Below are positions 1-7,287 of a DNA stretch of 9,525 bases, in pieces. Source of the DNA: GCA-2730975 sp964576585 (GTDB lineage Bacteria > Verrucomicrobiota > Verrucomicrobiia > Opitutales > Seribacteraceae); the NCBI GenBank assembly GCA_964576585.1, contig CAZNWO010000126.1, forward strand, positions 1 to 9,525, in the 5' to 3' direction. A program made the position numbers and the translations under genes. Every line of letters begins with the position of its first letter. Within the stretch, counting starts at the first letter, position 1. The notes beneath the pieces are model-generated. The model did not search any database and was not told where the DNA came from. It was given only the letters and a program-made list of their open reading frames with translations.

Positions 1-2690
1 GAACCAGCGGCGATTAGGTCGGCGACGAGGCGGTCGCGTCCTTCCTCGGCTCGGACTGAACTGAGATCCTGAAGTCGGCGATCCACTTCGTCCTCTCCAA
101 GGTCGAGCTTCTTTACGTAAGCTCCCTTTAATCTAGCAAATACGACGCGATCTTCACTTCGCTCCAGCTCTTTCCAACCCTCGCCAATATCGAGGTCGAA
201 AGCTTGCCCCGCAACCTGTATGGCCAAGGCTCGTTCTGCGTTAAGATCGCCTCTTTCCTCACGCAAGCTGTCCAAGAGGCCATCGATCTCCTTCTTGCGC
301 TCCTTTTCGACGGGGGTGACGGTGGCGTTGTCCTCTCCGGATTCCTTCTTCACGATCTCCTCCCGCTCCGTTTCGAGTTTTTGGCGGCGAGAGTCCAGAC
401 GGCTTGAACGTCCGTCGTATGAGGATCGAACGCCTTCCGAGCTCTTGCCGTTTATCGAAACGATGACCGCCTTTTCAGCCAAGGAGGCGGCCGCGGATGC
501 ATTGTCGTCCTCAAGTGCCTTTGTCAAACTGTCGGCAGCGGCGACAAAAGCCTTTTCACGAAGGTCACGCCGGTATTCCCTGTACAAGGTTCGAAAGGAT
601 GCGTTGGCGTACTCGCCCGGACCCGGCTCGATTTTTCTATCAAGCAAAAAGACCGTGTAGCCTTCGCGTGACCTGCGAACCGATGGAGTAAAGAAACGTC
701 GATCGGTGAGTGCTTCCACTTCTTCCAGTGGCTGCTTGCCCGAGCGAGTTTCGGACTCTCTTCTCTCAAGCCCGAGGATTTGTCCTTGGATTCCCATTTG
801 GGATTTGTTGAAGGAAATCTTCTTGATGGAAGCTCCGCTCCTGGAAAGAAAGTCGGTCATTTCCTTTGATTGACGCAAGCTAGTATAAACCTTGTGTTTA
901 CTGCGAAGACGGTTGCCCAGCTTGCTTAAGTCGTCGAGAAAGGCGATTGCCTCCTCACGCGCTATGGCAAATGCCTCTTCCTCAGCAAAGCCGCGATTTT
1001 CTTCCATCACTCGCTCGTAAACCTCGTCCCTTACCTGCTCGAAGGTTACTTCGGGAATGGCAAAGGAAGAATTGAAGTCGACCAAGGGAGAGGAGCCATT
1101 GGCTTCCGAGGCAATCGCCGTAGCATTGCCGGAGGTAAACAGGCTGAGGTTGGCATCCGCGAAAACGGTAGCATTTGCATCGATGCCGGCGTTGGAATCT
1201 CCGCTCGGGCCCTGCTTTCCGTCCGGGCCGGGTTGACCTTTGGATGAATTGCCTTCCGTACCATTGCCCTCGGGCAAGAGTGGCGCTGGTGGAGGTGGCG
1301 GCGGGGTGGGTGGAGCAAAGTCTACCTTGTTGTTCTCAAAATATTGACGCAGACGATTCTCGGTGGGCTCGGTTACGGGGGGGAGGTTTGAACTCATGGC
1401 GAAGGTAACCGCAGTTGCTTCGGTACGGGCGGGTTCCTGAAAAAGCGGGTCATTCTTGTTTTCCTCGTGGAAAGCCCGGAGTTTTGCCTCGAGAGGAATT
1501 GTCAGGTGAATTGCCTCGGATGCACGGGCAATAGTTGGAAGTGAGGCAGGCAGGTTGTCCTCATCCAAGTAAAGGGCCAAGGCTGTGTTGCCTTCTCTAG
1601 CGGCTTCAATCCCGAGCTCGGCCTTTTCGATTGCGGAGAAAAGGTTGTCGCGGGTGGCGGTCAGGTTTCCGTCTGTACCCAAGATCACCTCGACCATGGT
1701 CGAGTTGTCCTCGACGTGACTTTCGCGAAACTCCACTTGCAGGGTCTTCCCCGAAACACGGAGGGTCAGTTTGTCCTTGGGCTTGGGTTGAGAGTTGAAG
1801 GATATTGTGGCGAAAAGCTCCTTGGGCACCTCGATGACGTCGGAACTGAAGGCGAGCCCGTCCACCTCCCATGCCATGCCTTCGCGATAAAGGTCGAGTT
1901 CCGCTTCCTCCCTTAAGGTAAAGCCTGCGGCAGCAAGAGTCTTTTCGACTTCATTCACACGAAAGAATGAGTAAAGGATTCCCTCGATCGCTTCTTGCCT
2001 TACTCCCCTGTTCCTGCTCACCGTCTCGAAAGCCATGGTACGATTGCTCTCGGAAGCCAGACGAGGATCCAGTTCGGTGAGGAAACGGATGAACTTGTCG
2101 TTCACGCCAAATGAGATGGCTTCCTGTGGAAGAAAACCCCAGACGTCGGCCAAATGCTCTAGTGCGACCTTGGCCTTGAACGAACCCTCGGCGAACTCCC
2201 GGTCGTTTTCACCCTCTTGGGCCATAAAACGAGCACGTTGGACACGCGGGAAAAAGTTCCAATTGCGGAGAAGAAAATCCGTCCGTCTCATCCTCTCGGT
2301 GAACAATTGCATGATCTCCGATGACATGTCCTCCGGCATCCTTTCCCGAAGCTGCATGAACTGGTTCATGATTTCCTGCCTGTTTCGCTCGGGAACCTCG
2401 GGATAGAAACGATTCTCTGCCTCCTCCATAACCTTGGAGGTAGGCAGGACCACAGCCCCAATGTCCGCCCCGACCTGATGGACTAGATTTAGACTCGTAT
2501 AAACATCAGGATCGTTAAGGTCGTTACCGTAATAATCTTCCCGATACCTGGAGTCGTTGGGGAGAAAGTCAAAGACCGAGGAGCCCTGAGAAAGGTAGAG
2601 CACAAAGGAAACGCAAATAATGAGGAGCAACAAGACGAAGAACAACTTGCCTGCTTTTCCGCTTATCAAGTTCTGGAGGGCGGTAATCAT
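1..2690 (-). CDS. Membrane-anchored PpiD/SurA-like periplasmic protein, C-terminus beyond the window
   Basis: I translated this by hand and it stays open for 896 codons without a stop; the 3' end lies beyond base 1. The ATG at 2690 is the first Met after an in-frame TAA ten bases upstream, so the start is well fixed, although no Shine-Dalgarno precedes it. Residues 1-15 are short and basic, 16-34 form one membrane segment, and the rest should be periplasmic. The segment around YYGNDLN (53-59) and the VTEPTENRLRQYFENNK stretch (439-455), followed by an amphipathic helix near 546-590, match the layout of PpiD/SurA_N-type anchored chaperones as I know it from Verrucomicrobia. I see no parvulin active-site signature (no ARHIL or GGDLG-like motif), so it is probably a chaperone-like rather than an isomerase protein. 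Residues 459-537 are a Pro-rich, collagen-like, Asn/Ala-rich insert. Residues about 765-815 are highly charged and probably coiled coil. It is last of six co-directional genes. The family call is inference. Confidence 0.72.
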   Translation of the reverse strand, partial: MITALQNLISGKAGKLFFVLLLLIICVSFVLYLSQGSSVFDFLPNDSRYREDYYGNDLNDPDVYTSLNLVHQVGADIGAVVLPTSKVMEEAENRFYPEVPERNRQEIMNQFMQLRERMPEDMSSEIMQLFTERMRRTDFLLRNWNFFPRVQRARFMAQEGENDREFAEGSFKAKVALEHLADVWGFLPQEAISFGVNDKFIRFLTELDPRLASESNRTMAFETVSRNRGVRQEAIEGILYSFFRVNEVEKTLAAAGFTLREEAELDLYREGMAWEVDGLAFSSDVIEVPKELFATISFNSQPKPKDKLTLRVSGKTLQVEFRESHVEDNSTMVEVILGTDGNLTATRDNLFSAIEKAELGIEAAREGNTALALYLDEDNLPASLPTIARASEAIHLTIPLEAKLRAFHEENKNDPLFQEPARTEATAVTFAMSSNLPPVTEPTENRLRQYFENNKVDFAPPTPPPPPPAPLLPEGNGTEGNSSKGQPGPDGKQGPSGDSNAGIDANATVFADANLSLFTSGNATAIASEANGSSPLVDFNSSFAIPEVTFEQVRDEVYERVMEENRGFAEEEAFAIAREEAIAFLDDLSKLGNRLRSKHKVYTSLRQSKEMTDFLSRSGASIKKISFNKSQMGIQGQILGLERRESETRSGKQPLEEVEALTDRRFFTPSVRRSREGYTVFLLDRKIEPGPGEYANASFRTLYREYRRDLREKAFVAAADSLTKALEDDNASAAASLAEKAVIVSINGKSSEGVRSSYDGRSSRLDSRRQKLETEREEIVKKESGEDNATVTPVEKERKKEIDGLLDSLREERGDLNAERALAIQVAGQAFDLDIGEGWKELERSEDRVVFARLKGAYVKKLDLGEDEVDRRLQDLSSVRAEEGRDRLVADLIAAG

Positions 2691-2717
2691 ATCGGATTAG
2701 GGAATCAAAAAAGGTAG

Positions 2718-2747
2718 ATAGAATGAGGAATCCTGTCCGTAAGTCAA
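2718..2747 (-). promoter_or_regulatory. Weak sigma-70-like promoter candidate for the PpiD-like gene
   Basis: On the minus strand TTGACT (2747-2742) is followed after 18 bases by TTCTAT (2723-2718). The -35 matches consensus at five of six positions, the -10 at only three. It sits in the largest intergenic gap (2691-2790) and would start transcription about 20 bases before the ATG at 2690. The gap also holds a feeble GGAG/CTCC stem without a T run, so read-through from the lipoprotein gene remains possible. A single hexamer match like this can occur by chance. Confidence 0.22.
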
Positions 2748-2790
2748 TCTCAGCTAGGAGGTTTTGCTCCGAGAACAAAGGACCGGATTT

Positions 2791-3699
2791 TCAACGTGGC
2801 TTTAGGATTGGCGGTTCATCAAACTTGGTCGTGTACATCCAGTTTTTTCTACGAAGCTGCTTTGTGCCCTTGTCGAGACCTTGGATCTTGGAAACCGGAA
2901 TCCACTTTCGATTGTCAGTGGAAGCCAAGTGGGTGGTTTCTATTTTCCCCGAACGCAAACCTTTGCGAATGTCTTCCAACGTCATTGGTCCCATACCCTC
3001 CGTTGCCTCGGGAGGACGAACGAAATACCTGTGATAAAAAGGCATATACATGGTGAGGTTGTCGATCTGCAGGTTGCCTTCATTCCAGCTCATGTAGTAT
3101 TTTTGTCTCTCGCCCGAAACCTCGTCGAGAAAGTTGGCCACCACGCGACCTTCGATCATTTCCCATTCACCATTCAATCCCTTCGGGAAAGCCTTGCTCA
3201 CGAAGAGAGCCTTGCCATCCGACTCGAAGTTGAACGCAAGCCGAAAGGAGCGTTTCTGCGATTTCCCCTTGTTGCGCATCAAGCGTATCAGGGAACCGTT
3301 GTCGTCGGACAATCCCCATGAGTCCTGAAAAATGAAACGGGCACCCTGCTTGTAGAGGTAATACTCCTGCACCTGCTCTCCGTCGGGAAAAGCGATGGTA
3401 CGATTGCCGTCCCCCACCATCCACTCGCCGGCGCGAATCTTTTCGCGACCTGAATCCAAATGCCGAAAGACCAACTCCGCGGGACGCTCCTCGCCGACCT
3501 GCCTAAGGGTCAGGCGGAGACTATAGTCTTGCTTCTCGATTTGCAGGGCTTTCGCCTCGAAGACCTCCGTCTGCCAATCCGATATCTCCCCGACGAAGTT
3601 TCCATCGGGTTCCTTTCCGCATGAGACGAGCAATACCAACGCAAAGGCACCGGGCAACGACCGGACCACGCTGGAAAAATCGCCTGCAGGAAAATTCAT
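2791..3699 (-). CDS. Lipoprotein with NlpE-like body and C-terminal GYF_2-like domain
   Basis: This gene encodes 302 residues. The N-terminus carries a lipoprotein signal: an Arg at 13, a hydrophobic core at 17-25, and a lipobox L24-V25-S26-C27, so the mature protein should start at Cys27 with a lipid anchor. Residues about 30-145 look like a beta-rich NlpE/lipocalin-type fold, but the CxxC seen in NlpE is absent, so that comparison is weak. Two strand motifs begin with GEW (91-93 and 177-179). Residues about 223-275 resemble the GYF_2 domain: an aromatic strand, a GPMTLEDIRKGL helix start (237-248), a short Gly turn, then W266-I-P-V-S and a closing GL. GYF domains bind proline-rich peptides in known cases; the ligand here is unknown. 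The only Met start is the ATG at 3699, 29 bp after the kinase-like gene, so they are probably co-transcribed. Its role is not established. Confidence 0.75.
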   Translation of the reverse strand: MNFPAGDFSSVVRSLPGAFALVLLVSCGKEPDGNFVGEISDWQTEVFEAKALQIEKQDYSLRLTLRQVGEERPAELVFRHLDSGREKIRAGEWMVGDGNRTIAFPDGEQVQEYYLYKQGARFIFQDSWGLSDDNGSLIRLMRNKGKSQKRSFRLAFNFESDGKALFVSKAFPKGLNGEWEMIEGRVVANFLDEVSGERQKYYMSWNEGNLQIDNLTMYMPFYHRYFVRPPEATEGMGPMTLEDIRKGLRSGKIETTHLASTDNRKWIPVSKIQGLDKGTKQLRRKNWMYTTKFDEPPILKPR

Positions 3700-3728
3700 T
3701 CAGCAGAAAGATTGAAAGGGCGATCGAG

Positions 3729-5414
3729 CTAAGTCGAACTCGATTTCTTCGATTTGATCATCACGGGAACCTTTTCCCATCGATAGAGAAAACTGGCAAA
3801 CAGAAAGCCCACCCCAAAGAACAGCGACCAATGAGAACGGTCTCGCTGCTCCGGCTCGAACCGCAACTCGGAGGTAGTCACCCGACCCTTGCCGCGCCCC
3901 ATGCGGCCCTCGGGGAAAAAGCGAAGATTCCCGTCCTTGTCGGAAACGGGAAGATAGGTCTGGCCGTCGTCGCCGACTCGTTTCACGAGGACAAAGGCAT
4001 CGGAAGAACGATCGTAGAGTAAATAATCGGACCACTGGTAGTAATCCTCGCTTGAGGTGGATCCCAAACCCATGTCCTTCCAGCGCTTCCTTCCTTCCTG
4101 GTCCCCTCCCCCGACATGCTTGTACTTCCGAAAATGAAACCGAAAGAGACCGTCCTCCAGGGACCATTCTCCCGGCACGTCTTGACCCCCAGTCTTCCTT
4201 GGATCGTAAATGCGCGGGGTTACCCCGTAAGCCTTACCACTCCAGAGCCCAGTACCCATCTGGTAACTGTCCAGAGCAGCTTCATGCTTATACTCCACCC
4301 AAGGCGAGGGATAGAAATAATAATAGAGGGTGGAAATCAAATACCAAGCTAGAAAGATTCCCCCAACCAAGCCTGTAATCCCACGAAGAGCCTTTCGGTT
4401 CCGGGCCTTCTCGGCAGCCTCCCATTCCTCTTCGCGTTTCCTACGGAGCTCTTCGGTGTCCACGGAATCCTGTTCCCTCTCTTCTTCCTCGAGGCTCAAT
4501 CCGAAGCGGGAAACGTCGCCAATCCCCGGCAAGGCAACCATCGCCCGACCAATGTTTTGAAAGCGATCATCACGATTCCAAGCTACGCACTTCCCAAGCC
4601 ATTCCTTCCACGCGAAAGGAATCTCGTTATCCTTCTCATCCAGGCGAACCTTGTCCGAAGAACAACCCGACAGCATGCGACGCGCCATCAATCCAACGGC
4701 AAAGATATCGCCCGATTCGTGGGGGTCAGCTCCATCCCGCTCCTCGGGCGAACGATGCAGCCAGGTTGTAAAAATCGAGTCCACGGGACCCTCTCCTTCC
4801 CTCGAGTTCTCCAGACCTTCCCCGAGCCTCCAGCGATCCCTAAACCAATCCTCCCCCGTCAAGCGGACGAATCCCAACTCGGTCAGCTTCGCCTCGACTT
4901 CGCCCGCATCGGTCAAGCTCAGCAAGACGTTACGAGGCTTCAGGTTTCCGTGTGCAAGGCCTGCCGCATGGGCGCTGAGCAGTCCATTCAGGATCGAGAT
5001 AAGGATTGCGAGAGCTTCCTCAACAGGCAGAACGCCCTCCCGAACGTCAAGGTAGTCCTCCAAGGTGCAAACGTGTCTGGGAACCTGTTCGTCTTTCTCG
5101 ATCCCATCCTCGGTAAAACCCTGTATACCGGGCTCCCACCTATAGCGCAGCCAGTGCTTCCACTTGGTCACTCCATAGCTCTCGAGTGGCATGATTCCGT
5201 CTTGATCCAACTGCTCGATGACTTGACACTCCCGGAGAAAATTCTCCGAGAAACCGGGCCTCTCTACAAGCTCTCTGGGCAAGACCTTGACTAGAAATTT
5301 TTCGCCCTTCCCCCTGCCCGCCTCGGCCTCCACCTCGTATGAATCCCCAAATAACCCCTCGCTAACGTGCCGCAGGACGATTGCAGGACCGATGCGTGAA
5401 CCGGGAGTAAGCAT
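3729..5414 (-). CDS. Transmembrane serine/threonine kinase-like protein, probable pseudokinase
   Basis: This gene encodes 561 residues with a Hanks-type kinase fold in the first 300 or so. Visible landmarks are a degenerate glycine loop (SEGLFG, 18-23), the ATP-anchoring lysine K43 in FLVKVLP, a helix-C glutamate E62, an SPE motif (222-224), the helix-F aspartate D236 and R284. The catalytic loop reads HGNLKPRN (155-162), with Asn157 where the base Asp belongs, and the DFG position reads ELG (179-181). Both changes remove residues normally needed for phosphotransfer, so it is likely a pseudokinase or a very weak kinase. A charged, probably helical stretch (308-342) leads to a membrane segment (about 344-367), an outer domain of about 160 residues rich in aromatic and Gly residues, a second membrane segment (about 529-544) and a short basic tail. 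The start MLTPGSRIG is typical of bacterial STPKs. It follows nadK by 32 bp and precedes the lipoprotein gene by 29 bp. Confidence 0.82.
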   Translation of the reverse strand: MLTPGSRIGPAIVLRHVSEGLFGDSYEVEAEAGRGKGEKFLVKVLPRELVERPGFSENFLRECQVIEQLDQDGIMPLESYGVTKWKHWLRYRWEPGIQGFTEDGIEKDEQVPRHVCTLEDYLDVREGVLPVEEALAILISILNGLLSAHAAGLAHGNLKPRNVLLSLTDAGEVEAKLTELGFVRLTGEDWFRDRWRLGEGLENSREGEGPVDSIFTTWLHRSPEERDGADPHESGDIFAVGLMARRMLSGCSSDKVRLDEKDNEIPFAWKEWLGKCVAWNRDDRFQNIGRAMVALPGIGDVSRFGLSLEEEEREQDSVDTEELRRKREEEWEAAEKARNRKALRGITGLVGGIFLAWYLISTLYYYFYPSPWVEYKHEAALDSYQMGTGLWSGKAYGVTPRIYDPRKTGGQDVPGEWSLEDGLFRFHFRKYKHVGGGDQEGRKRWKDMGLGSTSSEDYYQWSDYLLYDRSSDAFVLVKRVGDDGQTYLPVSDKDGNLRFFPEGRMGRGKGRVTTSELRFEPEQRDRSHWSLFFGVGFLFASFLYRWEKVPVMIKSKKSSST

Positions 5415-5446
5415 GGTGGCGGAAATCCTATTTCACGTTTCGAAGA

Positions 5447-6265
5447 TTAGTCCCACTTCAGCTTGTTGCGCAGCACCCGGAAATGGGAATGGCTTTCCTC
5501 CTCCAGCAATGGGAAAGTCTCCTCGGGCACGGCAACTTGCAGAGGAAGGGATTCGGGACCCGCAAAGGCTTCCCGCCCATCGGTCGCTACCGTAGGCGGG
5601 TCCTGTTCCCCCGCCGACTTCACGATCAAGCGGCTTTCCCGGGGGAAGACCACGCTCCTACTCGTCAAGGTGTGGGCGGAGATCGGAGTCATGACGAGGA
5701 CGTTTGCGGAAGGATGAACCAAGGGCCCGCCGGCGGCGAGGTTGTAGGCCGTGGACCCCGTGGGGGTAGAGAAAATCACGCCGTCGCAGGCATACTCGGC
5801 CACGGGCTCGTCTTCCGCCAGGACCACGAGGCGGGCCAGGCGAGACCCAGAACCACTCTTCACCACGACGTCGTTCAGAGCCAACCGAGACTCCCCGGAA
5901 CTCGACTCGCAGCGAAGAAGCGACCTCCTCCGCACACGGTAGGCGCCGCCCAGAATCGGGGGCAGTTTTTCGCACAACTCCTCGGGCGAAAGGGTTGCGA
6001 GAAAGCCGAGCTTGCCGTGCCGAAGCCCCGCCACTGGTACATCCTCTCGCACCGCCTCATGAAGCATCCCGAGCAAAGTGCCGTCTCCCCCAAGCACAAA
6101 GCAAGCGTCCGCATCCTTCAGGAATCCGGCAGGCGGGGGAAACTCAACCGTGGAGACTGCCTCGACTCCTTGGTCCTCTGCCAAGGCCTCCAAGGTTCGG
6201 GCAGCCTCCTCGGCGCCTTCCTTGGAGGCATTGGTCACGATTGCAATGCGGGAGAGGGGTTTCAT
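5447..6265 (-). CDS. nadK: NAD kinase
   Basis: NAD kinase phosphorylates NAD to NADP in the cytoplasm and supplies the cell's NADP(H) pool. The product is 272 residues from the ATG at 6265, a usual length for bacterial NadK. In numbering from that ATG the diagnostic GGDGT motif is at 59-63 and carries the catalytic Asp. It is followed by a GLRHGKLGFLA segment (80-90), the LND motif (130-132) of the NE/D signature, the long DGVIFSTPTGSTAYNLAAGG block (161-180), and TDGRE (228-232). The loop usually written GIN-x-G-x-LGF has Arg in place of Asn, a modest departure. A TTG at 6274 in the same frame would add three residues; neither start has a Shine-Dalgarno and the ATG is preferred. It lies 51 bp after miaA and 32 bp before the kinase-like gene. 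Confidence 0.95.
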   Translation of the reverse strand: MKPLSRIAIVTNASKEGAEEAARTLEALAEDQGVEAVSTVEFPPPAGFLKDADACFVLGGDGTLLGMLHEAVREDVPVAGLRHGKLGFLATLSPEELCEKLPPILGGAYRVRRRSLLRCESSSGESRLALNDVVVKSGSGSRLARLVVLAEDEPVAEYACDGVIFSTPTGSTAYNLAAGGPLVHPSANVLVMTPISAHTLTSRSVVFPRESRLIVKSAGEQDPPTVATDGREAFAGPESLPLQVAVPEETFPLLEEESHSHFRVLRNKLKWD

Positions 6266-6316
6266 CGGGTTCAATTCGGGTACGACTGATCAGCTTGACC
6301 GGATCGAGGCAAATGG

Positions 6317-7258
6317 TCAAGTTTTCGGCACCAATGGAAAATCATCAGTAAAGAAGCCCTCTCCCCGACCGGCAAGCAGTTCGAGGTCGGCGGACAGCTG
6401 ATTTCTGAACCACTTCCGTTGCTTGGATGCGAGCTGCAAGGTGCTCCGGGAAATGGCATCGGCGAGCTCTTCCCTAGGCAATTCCCCATCAAGCATCGAG
6501 AGCGTTTCGCGGTAGCCGACTGCTCGGGAAGCCGAGGGATTATCGCGCAACCCCTCTGCGACCAACGCCTCCGTCTCCTCCACCAACCCACCTTGAATCA
6601 TCTTCCGGGTTCGAATCCTTATTCGCTCTTCCACGTCCTCGGGCTCACGCGACAAAAGGCATAAACGCTTACAATGGGAATCGAAAGGCCCCGGCAGTTC
6701 GCGAAACCTCCGTTCCAAGTCCAACAAGGTTTCCCCGCCGGCAAGGCAACGTTCCAAGGCCCGGGAAACCCTCCGGGGATTCAGCAAGTCCAAGGATTCG
6801 GGCAGTTCCGGATTCAGTTCCCGCAGGCGCTTCACCATGCCTTCCTGTCCCTCGGTCTGTTCCAGCTCCCGCACCTCCGACCTCACCGCATCTGGCACCG
6901 CCACCTCATCGGCAACCGGAGCGAAAAAGCTCTTCAGGTAGAAACCGCTTCCCCCGACCACAAGCACCCTTTTGCCGCGCCCGTGAATCTCCTCCACCTT
7001 CTCTTTCGCGTAGTTCACGTAACGAACCACGTCGAAAGGCTCGCGGACATCCACCAAGTCGATCCCGTGATGCGGCACCCTACCCCGCTCCTCCGCTGTG
7101 GGCTTTGCCGTGCCGACGTCCATCCCCCGGTAAAACAGGAGGGCATCGCAGGACAAGATTTCCGCTCCCGCTCGTTCCGCCCACTCAAGGGAAAAAGCCG
7201 TCTTGCCCACAGCCGTTACTCCCGCCAAGACGAAAATCTCTGGTCGATCTTCAGTCAT
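6317..7258 (-). CDS. miaA: tRNA dimethylallyltransferase MiaA
   Basis: MiaA transfers a dimethylallyl group from DMAPP to N6 of adenosine 37 in tRNAs that read UNN codons, the first step towards ms2i6A. The product is 313 residues from the ATG at 7258, normal for the family. The P-loop GVTAVGKT is at 13-20. The catalytic Asp is D38 in the CDALLFYRGMDVGTAKPT block (37-54). VGGSGFYLKS is at 101-110, the ASRAVGYRE motif at 243-251, and the C-terminal LASKQRKWFRN at 276-286. All match known MiaA landmarks. A GTG at 7270 in frame would add four residues; it is the less likely start. No Shine-Dalgarno is visible before either. It follows trpA by 29 bp and precedes nadK by 51 bp, so it is probably translated from a message starting before trpA. 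Confidence 0.96.
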   Translation of the reverse strand: MTEDRPEIFVLAGVTAVGKTAFSLEWAERAGAEILSCDALLFYRGMDVGTAKPTAEERGRVPHHGIDLVDVREPFDVVRYVNYAKEKVEEIHGRGKRVLVVGGSGFYLKSFFAPVADEVAVPDAVRSEVRELEQTEGQEGMVKRLRELNPELPESLDLLNPRRVSRALERCLAGGETLLDLERRFRELPGPFDSHCKRLCLLSREPEDVEERIRIRTRKMIQGGLVEETEALVAEGLRDNPSASRAVGYRETLSMLDGELPREELADAISRSTLQLASKQRKWFRNQLSADLELLAGRGEGFFTDDFPLVPKT

Positions 7259-7287
7259 GGGGCAAGGCACCCGAAAGAGGGCAACTT

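Noticed and set aside
2600..2630. Cys26 in the membrane segment of the PpiD-like protein as a lipobox
   Set aside because: The residues before it (L-I-I) lack the small residue required at -1, and the segment fits a plain membrane anchor.
2750..2775. GGAG/CTCC stem after the lipoprotein gene as a terminator
   Set aside because: It has only four pairs with no following T run on the minus strand, too weak to claim termination.
2569..2778. Minus-strand 69-codon frame overlapping the start of the PpiD-like gene
   Set aside because: It is out of frame with the continuous 896-codon gene, and nothing in its translation is recognisable.
4557..5294. Plus-strand open frame of 245 codons opposite the kinase-like gene
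   Set aside because: It is a shadow of the kinase domain coding sequence, with no independent support.
5483..6289. Plus-strand open frame of 268 codons opposite nadK
   Set aside because: It covers nadK in antisense and its translation has no domain features; nadK has all diagnostic motifs.
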